From: Candidatus Shapirobacteria bacterium CG2_30_35_20
Lineage (GTDB): Bacteria; Patescibacteriota; Microgenomatia; UBA12405
DNA length: 20,933 nt
NCBI GenBank assembly: GCA_001873665.1
Contig: MNZO01000027.1
Location: 1-20,933, forward strand
Reading direction: 5' to 3'
The translations under genes were made by a program, and so were the position numbers. The notes beneath the pieces were generated by a model. It did not search any database and was not told where the DNA came from. It was given only the letters and a program-made list of their open reading frames with translations. Positions within the stretch are counted from its first letter, which is position 1; each line of letters opens with the position of its first letter. Shown in pieces: positions 1 through 7,752 of this stretch.

Positions 1-131
1 CAAGAAACAAGCAAATTACAATTACCAATTACAAAAATTACAAACAGTTTGGTTATTGAAATTTGAGATATTTGGAAATTGTTTGGAATACTTGGTTATT
101 GTTTCTTGAAATTTAAATTATTAAAAATAAT
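1..131. repeat. AT-rich leader with TTGGAAATTG-type repeats
   Basis: No gene is visible here. The stretch is low-complexity: ATTAC units around 16-44, then TTTGGAAATTG and TTGGTTATTG units at about 70-105. The same words recur at 12070-12129 (inside a gene) and 17440-17475, so this is one copy of a dispersed short repeat rather than unique promoter DNA. A weak -10-like TATTAA (119-124) lies seven bases before the ATG at 132. Confidence 0.5.
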
Positions 132-1118
132 ATGATTAAAAAAACTAAAACCATTAAATCTTATTCCTATATCAAAGTCCCCCTACCAGCCATTATTTTT
201 ACAGCCATATTATTAACTGGTTTATCTTTTTATTCTGGACTTTCTTTTGCCAAATCAAAATCAATTGCCACCCCAGCTCTCGACAGTAAAATTATTTTTG
301 CTCCCCAAAAACAAGACAAATCAGAACTCAAGTTCTTTGTCATGAGTTTTTGTCCCTATGGCAATCAAATGGAAGATATTTTGCGTCCAGTGTTTGATTT
401 ATTGGGTAATAAAGTTAATCTTGTTCCTCATTATATTTTTGACAAAATTGATAACATTGACACCTATTGTTCCAGCCGTTCTGGAGATATCAACCAATGT
501 TCCACTTACGTTCAAAACAAATATTTTCCCGATATCACCACCTGCAAGAAAACTATCAGTGAAAATTTAGCCAAATGTAAGGACGAAAAAGCCTACATCA
601 AAGCTCCCTCTGGAGCCATGTATGCCTCCCTTCACGGCCGTCAAGAAGCTACTCAAAACATTCGGGAAATGTGTGTCTGGAACATAATTGGTGATAATAA
701 AAAACAATGGTGGGATTTTGTGGGAGCTGTCAACAAAGGTTGTACCGCTACCAATGCCGATTCTTGTTGGGAAAACCAAGCCAAACAAGTAGGTTTGGAT
801 ACGGCTGCCATTACTGACTGTTTTAACAAAGAGGGGATTAACTTAATCGAAAAAGAATTAGAATTAACCAAAAAATTTAATGTTTCTGGCTCTCCCACCG
901 TTTTAATAAACGACCAAGCCTTCCCTCCTGAAACTGCCTACACCCAAGATGGCAAAGGTACCCTAAAGATTGGCAAAAAAGTTGCCACCCAAGATCGTTA
1001 TCGTCTGCCCAACGTTCTCAAGGAAGCTGTTTGTGTTGGCTCAAAATCAAACATCAAAGAATGTAACACTACTATTCCCGATCCAGCTGGCACCGCCCCC
1101 GCCGTCGGTGGATGTTAG
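132..1118 (+). CDS. Membrane-anchored thioredoxin-fold (DsbA/GILT-like) protein
   Basis: Predicted extracytoplasmic thiol-disulfide protein of 328 residues. A short basic N-terminus is followed by one hydrophobic segment (about residues 18-40), which anchors or exports it. The thioredoxin-like domain starts near residue 66 and has a CPYG active-site motif (C74), so the second cysteine of the usual CxxC is replaced by Gly. Residues 166-181 read S-L-H-G-x2-E-A-x2-N-x4-C, matching the eukaryotic GILT signature CQHGxxECxxNxxxxC except for two lost cysteines. A cis-proline loop (SGSPT, P255) precedes the last part of the fold. Sixteen cysteines lie from residue 74 onward, many spaced as if paired in disulfides, and the protein ends in GGC. 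A reductase, isomerase or oxidase role cannot be separated from sequence. The gene stands alone, followed by an inverted repeat. Confidence 0.75.
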   Translation: MIKKTKTIKSYSYIKVPLPAIIFTAILLTGLSFYSGLSFAKSKSIATPALDSKIIFAPQKQDKSELKFFVMSFCPYGNQMEDILRPVFDLLGNKVNLVPHYIFDKIDNIDTYCSSRSGDINQCSTYVQNKYFPDITTCKKTISENLAKCKDEKAYIKAPSGAMYASLHGRQEATQNIREMCVWNIIGDNKKQWWDFVGAVNKGCTATNADSCWENQAKQVGLDTAAITDCFNKEGINLIEKELELTKKFNVSGSPTVLINDQAFPPETAYTQDGKGTLKIGKKVATQDRYRLPNVLKEAVCVGSKSNIKECNTTIPDPAGTAPAVGGC

Positions 1119-1123
1119 TTTAA

Positions 1124-1247
1124 TACGTCATTGCGAAAAATTTTTCTTAAAATTTTGTGGCAATCTCGTTGAAATCAAGTAAGCGCTTTCTAAATTCCAT
1201 CGAGATTGCTTCGTCACTATTGCATATTTGTTCCTCGCAATGACGTA
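1124..1247. repeat. Head-to-head palindromic repeat (CGTCATTGCGA family)
   Basis: Two copies of a short interspersed element in opposite orientation. The left arm starts TACGTCATTGCGA (1124-1136) and contains GCAATCTCG (1160-1168). The right arm ends with the reverse complement TCGCAATGACGTA (1235-1247) and contains CGAGATTGC (1201-1209). The RNA could form a long imperfect hairpin. No T-run follows it, so a terminator role is unproven. Single copies lie at 13526-13572 and 17255-17299. Confidence 0.75.
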
Positions 1248-1264
1248 TGGCATAATGTTAAAAT
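1248..1264 (+). promoter_or_regulatory. Extended -10 promoter, leaderless geometry, for the SpoU gene
   Basis: TG (1256-1257), one base, then TAAAAT (1259-1264) forms an extended -10. Six bases separate it from the ATG at 1271, which places the expected start of transcription on the initiation codon. An overlapping alternative, TGG plus CATAAT (1248-1256), would give a leader of about eight bases. No Shine-Dalgarno sequence is present. The spacing is the same as at rpmE and at the MBL-fold gene. Confidence 0.5.
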
Positions 1265-1270
1265 ATACCC

Positions 1271-1822
1271 ATGAATCTGGAAAAAATCAAACTAAATTCC
1301 CATCAATTACGTTCGAGCAATAAATCATTTGCCAAAAAATATAACAATAAAACAAAACACAATCCCATTGTTTTAGTTTTAGACAACGTTTTGGATACCT
1401 ACAACATCGGTTCTTTTTTTAGACTTGCTGATGCCCTAAACGTAGAAAAAATATGCCTCTGTGGTCCAGTCGTCACTCCACCCAATTTAAAAATTCATCG
1501 CGCTTCAATTGGAACTTGGAAATGGGTAACTTGGGAACATTATTACCACACTGCCGACTGTCTTTTAAAATTAAAAAATGAAGGTTATCAAATAATTGCC
1601 TGTGAACAGACAAAAAATAGTGTTTTATATAATAAAGCAAAATATAAATTTCCTCTCGCCATTGTCGCCGGGTCAGAAATGAACGGGGTAGGGGAGTCAA
1701 GCCTAAAATTATGTGATCAAGTCGTCGAAATCCCTATGTTTGGCATCAACAAATCACTCAATGTTTTAGTGGCAACATCCATCATTTCTTTTAACACAAT
1801 TTCCCAACAAAACTACCAATAA
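1271..1822 (+). CDS. SpoU/TrmH-family RNA 2'-O-ribose methyltransferase
   Basis: A 183-residue SPOUT-fold methyltransferase that should transfer a methyl group from S-adenosylmethionine to a ribose 2'-OH of tRNA or rRNA. All three SpoU motifs are visible: motif 1 around residues 44-55 with N45 and R51 (NIGSFFRLADA), motif 2 at 129-140 (LAIVAGSEMNGV), and motif 3 at 152-171 (VEIPMFGINKSLNVLVATS). The last two form the knotted cofactor site. The protein is little more than the catalytic domain, with no N-terminal L30e-like RNA-binding domain such as RlmB has, so the exact target nucleotide cannot be named. It is a single gene with its own promoter, transcribed toward gyrB. Confidence 0.85.
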   Translation: MNLEKIKLNSHQLRSSNKSFAKKYNNKTKHNPIVLVLDNVLDTYNIGSFFRLADALNVEKICLCGPVVTPPNLKIHRASIGTWKWVTWEHYYHTADCLLKLKNEGYQIIACEQTKNSVLYNKAKYKFPLAIVAGSEMNGVGESSLKLCDQVVEIPMFGINKSLNVLVATSIISFNTISQQNYQ

Positions 1823-1852
1823 AATACCCCATCTTTCCATATCTTTTGCTTA

Positions 1853-1880
1853 TTGTAAAGCTATTTTTAACTGATACAAT
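1853..1880 (+). promoter_or_regulatory. Promoter upstream of gyrB
   Basis: TTGTAA (1853-1858) and TACAAT (1875-1880) are separated by 16 bases, and TG at 1872-1873 makes the -10 extended. Transcription would start near 1887. That leaves a leader of about 60 bases before the favoured ATG at 1947, or about 27 before the GTG at 1914. Confidence 0.5.
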
Positions 1881-1946
1881 TAATTTATCTCTATAGTTTC
1901 GATTTTTACTAAAGTGCCAAAGCGCTATCGGACTACAGCACCAAAC

Positions 1947-3884
1947 ATGCCTGATACTCAAAAATATACTGGTAAACAAATAGTCGTCCTCGAAGGACTC
2001 GAACCTGTCCGCAAACGACCGGCCATGTACATCGGTTCAACTGATACCCGTGGTCTCCATCATTGTTTATGGGAAGTAATTGACAATGGTATTGATGAAG
2101 CCCTAGGAGGTTTTGCCAAAAACATTTGGGTGGGCATAAACAAAGATGGTTCGGCCACTGTTGCCGATGACGGACGGGGAATTCCTATCGACATCATGCC
2201 AAAATACGGCAAACCTGCCGTCGAAGTTATTATGACTACCCTTCACTCGGGCGGTAAATTTGAGGGTGATGCCTACAAAGTTTCTGGTGGTCTCCATGGT
2301 GTTGGTACTACCTGTGTTAACGCACTATCTGTTAATTACCAAATCGAAGTTCGCCGTGATAATAAATTTAATTATATCGATTTTACCCGAGGTGTTACCA
2401 AAACAAAATTAACGGTTATCCCTGAATCAAAAAACCAACACTTAAAAAGCATTCTTCTCTCATCTATTAATGGTACCACCGTTACCTTTTATCCTGATCC
2501 AGAAATTTTTAAAGAAACCCTCGAATTTGACGACAAAACAATTATCCGATCACTCAAAGATCACGCCTATCTTACCTCCAAAGTATATATTCACTTTTAT
2601 GACGAACGCAATAACACCGAACACCACTACTATTTTGAAGGTGGTATTTTGTCCCTTCTTTCCGAGTTAAACAAAGGTAAGATGGTTTTGCACCCCCCTA
2701 TTTATATCCATCAAAATCAGGCAGATGTTGATATTGAGGTTGCCATCCAGTACAACGATACCTTTGCCGAAAACACCCCCTCTTTTGTCAATATTATCAA
2801 TACTCACGAAGGTGGCACTCATCTTTCTGGTTTCAAATCAGCTCTTACCAAATCAATCAAAGATTATGCCGAACGCAAAGAAATGATAAAAAATAAAAAT
2901 GATGTCATTTCCGGTGACGATGTTCGTGAAGGCCTAACCGCTATAATTTCTCTAAAAATGGGCAGTAAGGATCTCCAATTTGAAGGACAAACCAAGGGCA
3001 AATTAGGTAATTCCGAAGTCCAGCCTATTGTTGCCAAAATGGTTCGCGAAGGTTTAGATATTTATTTTGAGGAACATCCCGATGTCGCCAAAACTATTAT
3101 CAATAAAGCCCTTCTTACCATTCAAATTCGCAAAGCCGCCAAAGCCGCCAAAGACGCCATTATGCGTAAAGGCGCCTTTGATTCACTAGGGTTACCAGGA
3201 AAATTAGCTGACTGTCAATCCAAACACCCCGAAGAATGTGAAATCTATATTGTAGAGGGGGACTCGGCTGGTGGTAGTGCCAAACAAGGGAGAGACCGTA
3301 AATTTCAAGCCATTTTACCTTTATGGGGCAAAGCCCTCAATACCGAAGGTATACGTTTGGATAAAATAGTCGGTAGTGACAAATTAAAAGATCTAATTAT
3401 TGCCCTAGGTATGGGTATAGGTGATACTTTTGACATAACTAAATGTCGTTATCACCGCATTATTTTAATGGCCGATGCCGACGTTGACGGTGCCCACATT
3501 TCCACTCTTTTACTAACTTTCATGTTCCGCCATTTACCAGGGCTTATTGAACATGGTTACGTCTACATTGCCATGCCACCACTTTATCGTCTAAGAGTCG
3601 GTAAAAAAATTGATTATGTCTATACCGATGAAGAAAAAGAAAATTATCTTAATAAATTAAAAAGCGAAAAAGTCGAAATCCAACGATATAAAGGCTTGGG
3701 TGAAATGAATCCTACCCAACTGTGGGACACTACTATGAACCCCGCCACTCGTTTACTTAAAAAAGTTTCTATAGTTGATGCCCAACGCGCCGACGAAATT
3801 TTCCGTATTTTAATGTCCGAAGACGTCCCCCCTCGCAAAAAATTTATTGTCACCCACGCCCATTTAGCCACATTGGATATATAA
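1947..3884 (+). CDS. gyrB: DNA gyrase subunit B
   Basis: ATPase subunit of DNA gyrase, which with GyrA introduces negative supercoils into DNA. The GHKL ATPase domain has the general base E43, N47 and D74 (DDGRGIP), almost the same numbers as E. coli E42, N46 and D73. This supports the ATG at 1947; an in-frame GTG at 1914 would add 11 residues. A transducer domain follows (QTKGKLGN). The TOPRIM domain has EGDSAGGS (E437) and DADVDG (D510, D512, D514), which bind the catalytic Mg2+. The C-terminus holds the conserved QRYKGLGEMNP region. At 645 residues it is the short bacterial form, without the 170-residue insert of E. coli GyrB. The next gene begins one base after the stop codon. GyrB rather than ParE is supported by the linked gyrA. 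Confidence 0.95.
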   Translation: MPDTQKYTGKQIVVLEGLEPVRKRPAMYIGSTDTRGLHHCLWEVIDNGIDEALGGFAKNIWVGINKDGSATVADDGRGIPIDIMPKYGKPAVEVIMTTLHSGGKFEGDAYKVSGGLHGVGTTCVNALSVNYQIEVRRDNKFNYIDFTRGVTKTKLTVIPESKNQHLKSILLSSINGTTVTFYPDPEIFKETLEFDDKTIIRSLKDHAYLTSKVYIHFYDERNNTEHHYYFEGGILSLLSELNKGKMVLHPPIYIHQNQADVDIEVAIQYNDTFAENTPSFVNIINTHEGGTHLSGFKSALTKSIKDYAERKEMIKNKNDVISGDDVREGLTAIISLKMGSKDLQFEGQTKGKLGNSEVQPIVAKMVREGLDIYFEEHPDVAKTIINKALLTIQIRKAAKAAKDAIMRKGAFDSLGLPGKLADCQSKHPEECEIYIVEGDSAGGSAKQGRDRKFQAILPLWGKALNTEGIRLDKIVGSDKLKDLIIALGMGIGDTFDITKCRYHRIILMADADVDGAHISTLLLTFMFRHLPGLIEHGYVYIAMPPLYRLRVGKKIDYVYTDEEKENYLNKLKSEKVEIQRYKGLGEMNPTQLWDTTMNPATRLLKKVSIVDAQRADEIFRILMSEDVPPRKKFIVTHAHLATLDI

Positions 3885-3885
3885 A

Positions 3886-4242
3886 ATGAATAATAATATT
3901 TTAAAAAAAATTGTAATATTTATTTCCTCAATTTTGATTTTTAAATTCACAGTCGAAAATATCTTGGGGGGACAGCGGTTTCCATTCTTGTTTATTTCCA
4001 ATATAGGAGATCCAGGATTTTGTCTAACCTGTCGTCACTTTTCCAGTAGTTTTTACCTTACCTCTTTTTTCACCATCAACTGTCTTTACTATTTTATCAA
4101 TTTATTTGTCATCTTAAACAATAAAATAAAGGCTTCTGTCTTACTTTTTATAATTTTAATCATCGCCAGTATTTTTACCTACTTCCTAAACGAGAACTTT
4201 TACAGATATATAAATACAAACGACTACTGGTTACTTAAATAA
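3886..4242 (+). CDS. Small hypothetical membrane protein
   Basis: Unrecognised 118-residue protein. Hydrophobic stretches at about residues 8-26, 56-79 and 83-103 suggest two or three membrane helices. A short loop carries CLTCRHF, a CxxC pair that could bind metal or be redox active. It starts one base after the gyrB stop, so it is very likely translated from the gyrB mRNA, but nothing in it suggests a topoisomerase role. Its base composition is more AT-rich than gyrB. No known family is assigned. Confidence 0.6.
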   Translation: MNNNILKKIVIFISSILIFKFTVENILGGQRFPFLFISNIGDPGFCLTCRHFSSSFYLTSFFTINCLYYFINLFVILNNKIKASVLLFIILIIASIFTYFLNENFYRYINTNDYWLLK

Positions 4243-4294
4243 ACTTATGTCACAAGATACAACAAAAAACTTAATAATTATTTTAAATAAAGCA

Positions 4295-4334
4295 GGGGAT
4301 TAATAAAAAAATGTCCCCCCGATTACTCGGAGGG
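4295..4334. promoter_or_regulatory. Two mutually exclusive hairpins before the NYN gene
   Basis: GGGGA (4295-4299) can pair with TCCCC (4314-4318). The same C-run, extended as CCCCCCGA (4315-4322), can instead pair with TCGGAGGG (4327-4334) over a TTAC loop with one mismatch. The second fold buries GGAGGG (4329-4334), the clearest Shine-Dalgarno-like sequence in this area. Read on the - strand, the second hairpin is followed by ACATTTTTTT and looks like an intrinsic terminator, although no - strand gene precedes it. Its role is uncertain. Confidence 0.4.
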
Positions 4335-4362
4335 CGTGATTAAAACAATTATACAACAAATA

Positions 4363-4929
4363 ATGTTAAAAATTACAAATAAAACTTATATTTTTATTGA
4401 CTCAGCCAATCTAATTTTTGGTGCAAAAGCAACAGGCAAATGGAAAGTAGATTTTAATAAGTTATTCAACTATCTTAAGGATAAATATCAAACTAAAAAA
4501 ATATTTTATTACACTGGTTTCAAACCAAAGTCATCTGACATACAAAAAATCGAAAAACTAAAGTCAATTGGATATGTTGTAAAATCAAAACCTTTAAAGT
4601 TTATTAAGCAAAAATCAGTCACTCAAAAAAATCAGTGTCCAAAATGCAAACATGATTGGACTAAAATTACTACCAAGCCTCCACTAGTAAAAGCTAATTG
4701 TGATGTAGATTTAACTCTAGACGTATTGAAATATCAATCTTTATTTGATCAAATTGTAGTCTTATCTGGAGACGGTGATTTTTTAATTTTATATCAATAT
4801 CTTGAATCTATAGGCAAGAAAGTCAAAATAATTTCTGAAAGCAAATTAACAGCAAAATCAATTAGAATTCACTTTGGACAAACATTTACAGATCTATTAT
4901 CAATTAAAAAGCAGATAGAAATAAAATGA
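4363..4929 (+). CDS. NYN-domain (PIN-like) putative ribonuclease
   Basis: A 188-residue protein of the NYN/LabA-like (DUF88) group, a PIN-like fold of Mg2+-dependent RNA nucleases. Acidic motifs sit in the expected order: FIDSANL (D13) at the end of strand 1, CDVDLTLD (D114, D116) and VLSGDGDF (D137, D139). A CPKC pair (C92, C95) before the second motif resembles half of a zinc knuckle. ATG 4363 is preferred because homologues begin close to strand 1; a GTG at 4336 would add nine residues but sits one base after GGAGGG. TATACA (4350-4355) lies seven bases before the ATG, a possible leaderless start. The gene lies between gyrB and gyrA, is richer in A and in AAA/ATA codons than its neighbours, and is flanked by hairpins on both sides, which suggests insertion into a gyrase operon. 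Stop codon UGA. Confidence 0.75.
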   Translation: MLKITNKTYIFIDSANLIFGAKATGKWKVDFNKLFNYLKDKYQTKKIFYYTGFKPKSSDIQKIEKLKSIGYVVKSKPLKFIKQKSVTQKNQCPKCKHDWTKITTKPPLVKANCDVDLTLDVLKYQSLFDQIVVLSGDGDFLILYQYLESIGKKVKIISESKLTAKSIRIHFGQTFTDLLSIKKQIEIK

Positions 4930-4955
4930 GGTACACCCAATTAAGTATGTACCTC
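4928..4955 (+). terminator. Hairpin after the NYN gene
   Basis: A perfect 8-bp stem, GAGGTACA (4928-4935) with TGTACCTC (4948-4955), starts inside the stop codon. No clear U-run follows, so it may be a weak terminator or an mRNA-stabilising hairpin between this gene and gyrA. Confidence 0.4.
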
Positions 4956-5007
4956 GAGTTATTAATTACATTATAACAAATTTAAAAACTTAGTCAATAT
5001 ATAAAAT

Positions 5008-7659
5008 ATGCCTACAGACACAACTAAAAATACAGTCGTCGAAAATGACAAAATATTTATCAATAATCAAGGTAAAATTCTTGATGTCGATATTGTCAAC
5101 GAAATGGAAAAGTCATATCTTGACTACTCCATGTCTGTCATCGTCTCCCGCGCCCTACCCGATGTCCGTGATGGCTTAAAACCTGTTCACCGTCGTATCA
5201 TTTACGCCATGAATCAAATGGGGCTGTCTGTCACTGGTAAAAATGTAAAATCTGCCGCCGTTGTTGGTGATGTAATGAAATCCTACCATCCTCACGGTGA
5301 TTCCAGTATCTACATGGCCCTCGTCCGTATGGCCCAAGATTTTTCTATGCGCTATATGTTAGTCAATGGTCAGGGAAATTTTGGTTCCATTGATGGTGAT
5401 CCTCCCGCTGCTATGCGTTATACCGAAGTCAAGATGGCCAAGATGACCCCAGAAATGATTACCGATATTAACAAAGATACAGTGGAAATGATGGACAATT
5501 ATGATGGTTCAACCAAAGAACCAACAGTTTTACCTGTACGTGTTCCCAATCTACTATTAAATGGTGCCGAAGGTATTGCCGTCGGCATGGCCACTCGAAT
5601 TCCACCTCACAATTTAAGAGAACTTTGTTCTGGCCTAAATTTAATGCTTGATACCGCCACCTTAGAAAAAGTGGAAGATTTAACCGATTGTAAGGAAATT
5701 CCCGATAGCCAACTAACTACCCAAGAATTTATTTTCAAACCCATCAGACTTTTAGAGCGCACTCATTTTACTTTTGAATCAAATACCACTATTGATGAAT
5801 TGGTCAAGATAATTACTGGTCCTGATTTTCCCACATATGGCGAAATCTATGGTAAAATCGGCATTATAGAAATGTACTCCACTGGTCGTGGCAAATTTAT
5901 CATTAGAGGTAAAACCAATATTGAAGAAACCAAATCAGGTAAAATCCGCATAATTATCACCGAGCTCCCCTACCAAGTCAATAAATCTGAATTTGTCCAA
6001 AAGATAGCCCAGTTAGCCCGGGATAAAAAAATTATTGGTATCAGTGATCTCCGTGATGAGTCCGACCGCCACGGTATCCGAGTTGTGGTTGAACTTAAAA
6101 AAATCAGCAAACCCAAAAGTATTTTAAATAAAATTTATAAATATACTGCCCTTCAATCATCATATTCGGCCAATCTTTTGGCATTAGTTAATGGCGTTCC
6201 TCAGACTTTAAATCTACGGCAAATATTGCTTTTATTCTTAAGACATCGCGAAACCATTATCAGAAGACGCACCATTTTTGACCTCAAATCCAATTATATG
6301 CGTTCACATATTTTAGAAGGCTTAAAAATTGCTCTCGACAATCTCGACGAAGTCATTAAAACCATTCGCGCCTCAGCTACCGCCGAAGAGGCTAAAATCA
6401 ATTTAATGGCCAAATTTAAGTTTACCGATCTCCAAGCCAACGCTATTTTGGAAATGCAACTTCGACGTCTGGCTGCCCTTGAACGCCAAAAAATCGAAGA
6501 TGAGTTTACTGAAGTTCAAAAAGTTATTACCGATCTTACGGCAATTATTACAGTTCCTAAAAAAATGGTAAGTGTAATCAAAGCCGAAAATCAAGAAATT
6601 ATCGAAAAATTTGGTGATCCCCGACGTACCAAAATATTTGTCAAAAGTCTCGATCAATTTTCCGAAGAAGACCTAATCCCCAATGAACCAACTTTAGTCA
6701 CCATTACCCGCAGTGGTTACATCAAGCGCTTACCCCAAGATACCTATCGTTCACAACAACGTGGTGGTATCGGGATTTCTGGCATGTCAACCAAAATAGA
6801 AGACGAAGTTGAAAATATGTTTTTTGTCAACACTCACGACGAACTATTATTTTTTACCAACAAAGGTCGAAGCTTTAAAACCAAGGTTTGGGATGTGCCC
6901 GAATCCAGTCGTCAATCAAAAGGCCAAGCCATTATTAATTTAATCAACATTGTTGCTGGTGAAACTGTCCAAGCAATTTTACCCCTACGTAAAGAAAATC
7001 AAGATAAATTTATAATTTTAGCCACCAAGATGGGAGTAATTAAAAAAACAGCCATCGAAAAATTTGCCAATGTTCGACTCTCAGGTTTAGCCTCTATTAA
7101 ATTAGACGAAAAAGACCAACTTGTCTGGGCAAAAACTACTTCCGGTAACGATCAAATATTTTTAGTTTCTCGCCACGGCAAATGTATTCGCTTTAACGAA
7201 ACCGACACTCGACCCATGGGTCGTCACACCCGAGGCGTCAAAGGCATAACTCTAAAAACCGGTGATGAACTAGTCTCTATGGATGTTCTCCCGCCACGTC
7301 AACCAAATTCTTATCGACATTTATTGGTAATTGCCGACAATGGTGTCGGCAAACGATCTGATGCTTACCTCTACCCCCTCCAAAAACGTGGTGGACTAGG
7401 TGTTAAAGCTTCCAATCTCTCAACCAAAACAGGATTTATTGCCGTAGCGTCAGTCGTTTCTCAAGCTGATAACGAAGTTATTATAATCTCTCGCAAGGCC
7501 ATCACGATAAAATTGCCACTCAAAGATATTCCTATACTTTCTCGTAATACTAGGGGGGTTATTCTGATGAGACTCAAGACAACAGAAGATAAGGTCAATG
7601 CCATGACTATTCTCGCCATACCAGAGATAGAAAATAATATAGGACAAGACAAAAAATAA
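5008..7659 (+). CDS. gyrA: DNA gyrase subunit A
   Basis: DNA-breaking and rejoining subunit of gyrase, 883 residues. The winged-helix (CAP-like) domain carries catalytic Y138 in AAMRYTE. The tower and coiled-coil domains follow to about residue 530, then a beta-pinwheel C-terminal domain that wraps DNA. The GyrA-box region reads QQRGGIG (around 585-591), close to but not identical with the canonical QRRGGKG. In the quinolone-determining region (YHPHGDSSIYMAL) the serine equivalent to E. coli S83 is kept (S99), but the acidic residue at D87 is methionine (M103). Length and the GyrA-box favour GyrA over ParC. It is separated from gyrB by two small genes; a hairpin and 78 bases precede it, with no clear Shine-Dalgarno sequence. 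It converges on the xer gene. Confidence 0.93.
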   Translation: MPTDTTKNTVVENDKIFINNQGKILDVDIVNEMEKSYLDYSMSVIVSRALPDVRDGLKPVHRRIIYAMNQMGLSVTGKNVKSAAVVGDVMKSYHPHGDSSIYMALVRMAQDFSMRYMLVNGQGNFGSIDGDPPAAMRYTEVKMAKMTPEMITDINKDTVEMMDNYDGSTKEPTVLPVRVPNLLLNGAEGIAVGMATRIPPHNLRELCSGLNLMLDTATLEKVEDLTDCKEIPDSQLTTQEFIFKPIRLLERTHFTFESNTTIDELVKIITGPDFPTYGEIYGKIGIIEMYSTGRGKFIIRGKTNIEETKSGKIRIIITELPYQVNKSEFVQKIAQLARDKKIIGISDLRDESDRHGIRVVVELKKISKPKSILNKIYKYTALQSSYSANLLALVNGVPQTLNLRQILLLFLRHRETIIRRRTIFDLKSNYMRSHILEGLKIALDNLDEVIKTIRASATAEEAKINLMAKFKFTDLQANAILEMQLRRLAALERQKIEDEFTEVQKVITDLTAIITVPKKMVSVIKAENQEIIEKFGDPRRTKIFVKSLDQFSEEDLIPNEPTLVTITRSGYIKRLPQDTYRSQQRGGIGISGMSTKIEDEVENMFFVNTHDELLFFTNKGRSFKTKVWDVPESSRQSKGQAIINLINIVAGETVQAILPLRKENQDKFIILATKMGVIKKTAIEKFANVRLSGLASIKLDEKDQLVWAKTTSGNDQIFLVSRHGKCIRFNETDTRPMGRHTRGVKGITLKTGDELVSMDVLPPRQPNSYRHLLVIADNGVGKRSDAYLYPLQKRGGLGVKASNLSTKTGFIAVASVVSQADNEVIIISRKAITIKLPLKDIPILSRNTRGVILMRLKTTEDKVNAMTILAIPEIENNIGQDKK

Positions 7660-7752
7660 TTATAGGTTATACTTATAATCTACCTTAGCAGTCAGGGGAG
7701 GGGAGTGACAGTCAGGTTCAGAATTTCAATTCTACCCTATTTTAGGTATAAA
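7660..7752. other. Convergent gap between gyrA and xer
   Basis: No gene. It holds a short palindrome starting just after gyrA (ATTATA and TATAAT around 7660-7680), a direct repeat CAGTCAGG (about 7690 and 7711), and AGAATT-TC-AATTCT near 7721-7734. None has the stem plus U-run of a strong terminator on either strand. Confidence 0.4.

Noticed and set aside
1914..1946. GTG 1914 as the gyrB start
   Set aside because: The ATG at 1947 gives residue numbers nearly equal to E. coli GyrB, and the extra 11 residues match no known GyrB feature. Not excluded.
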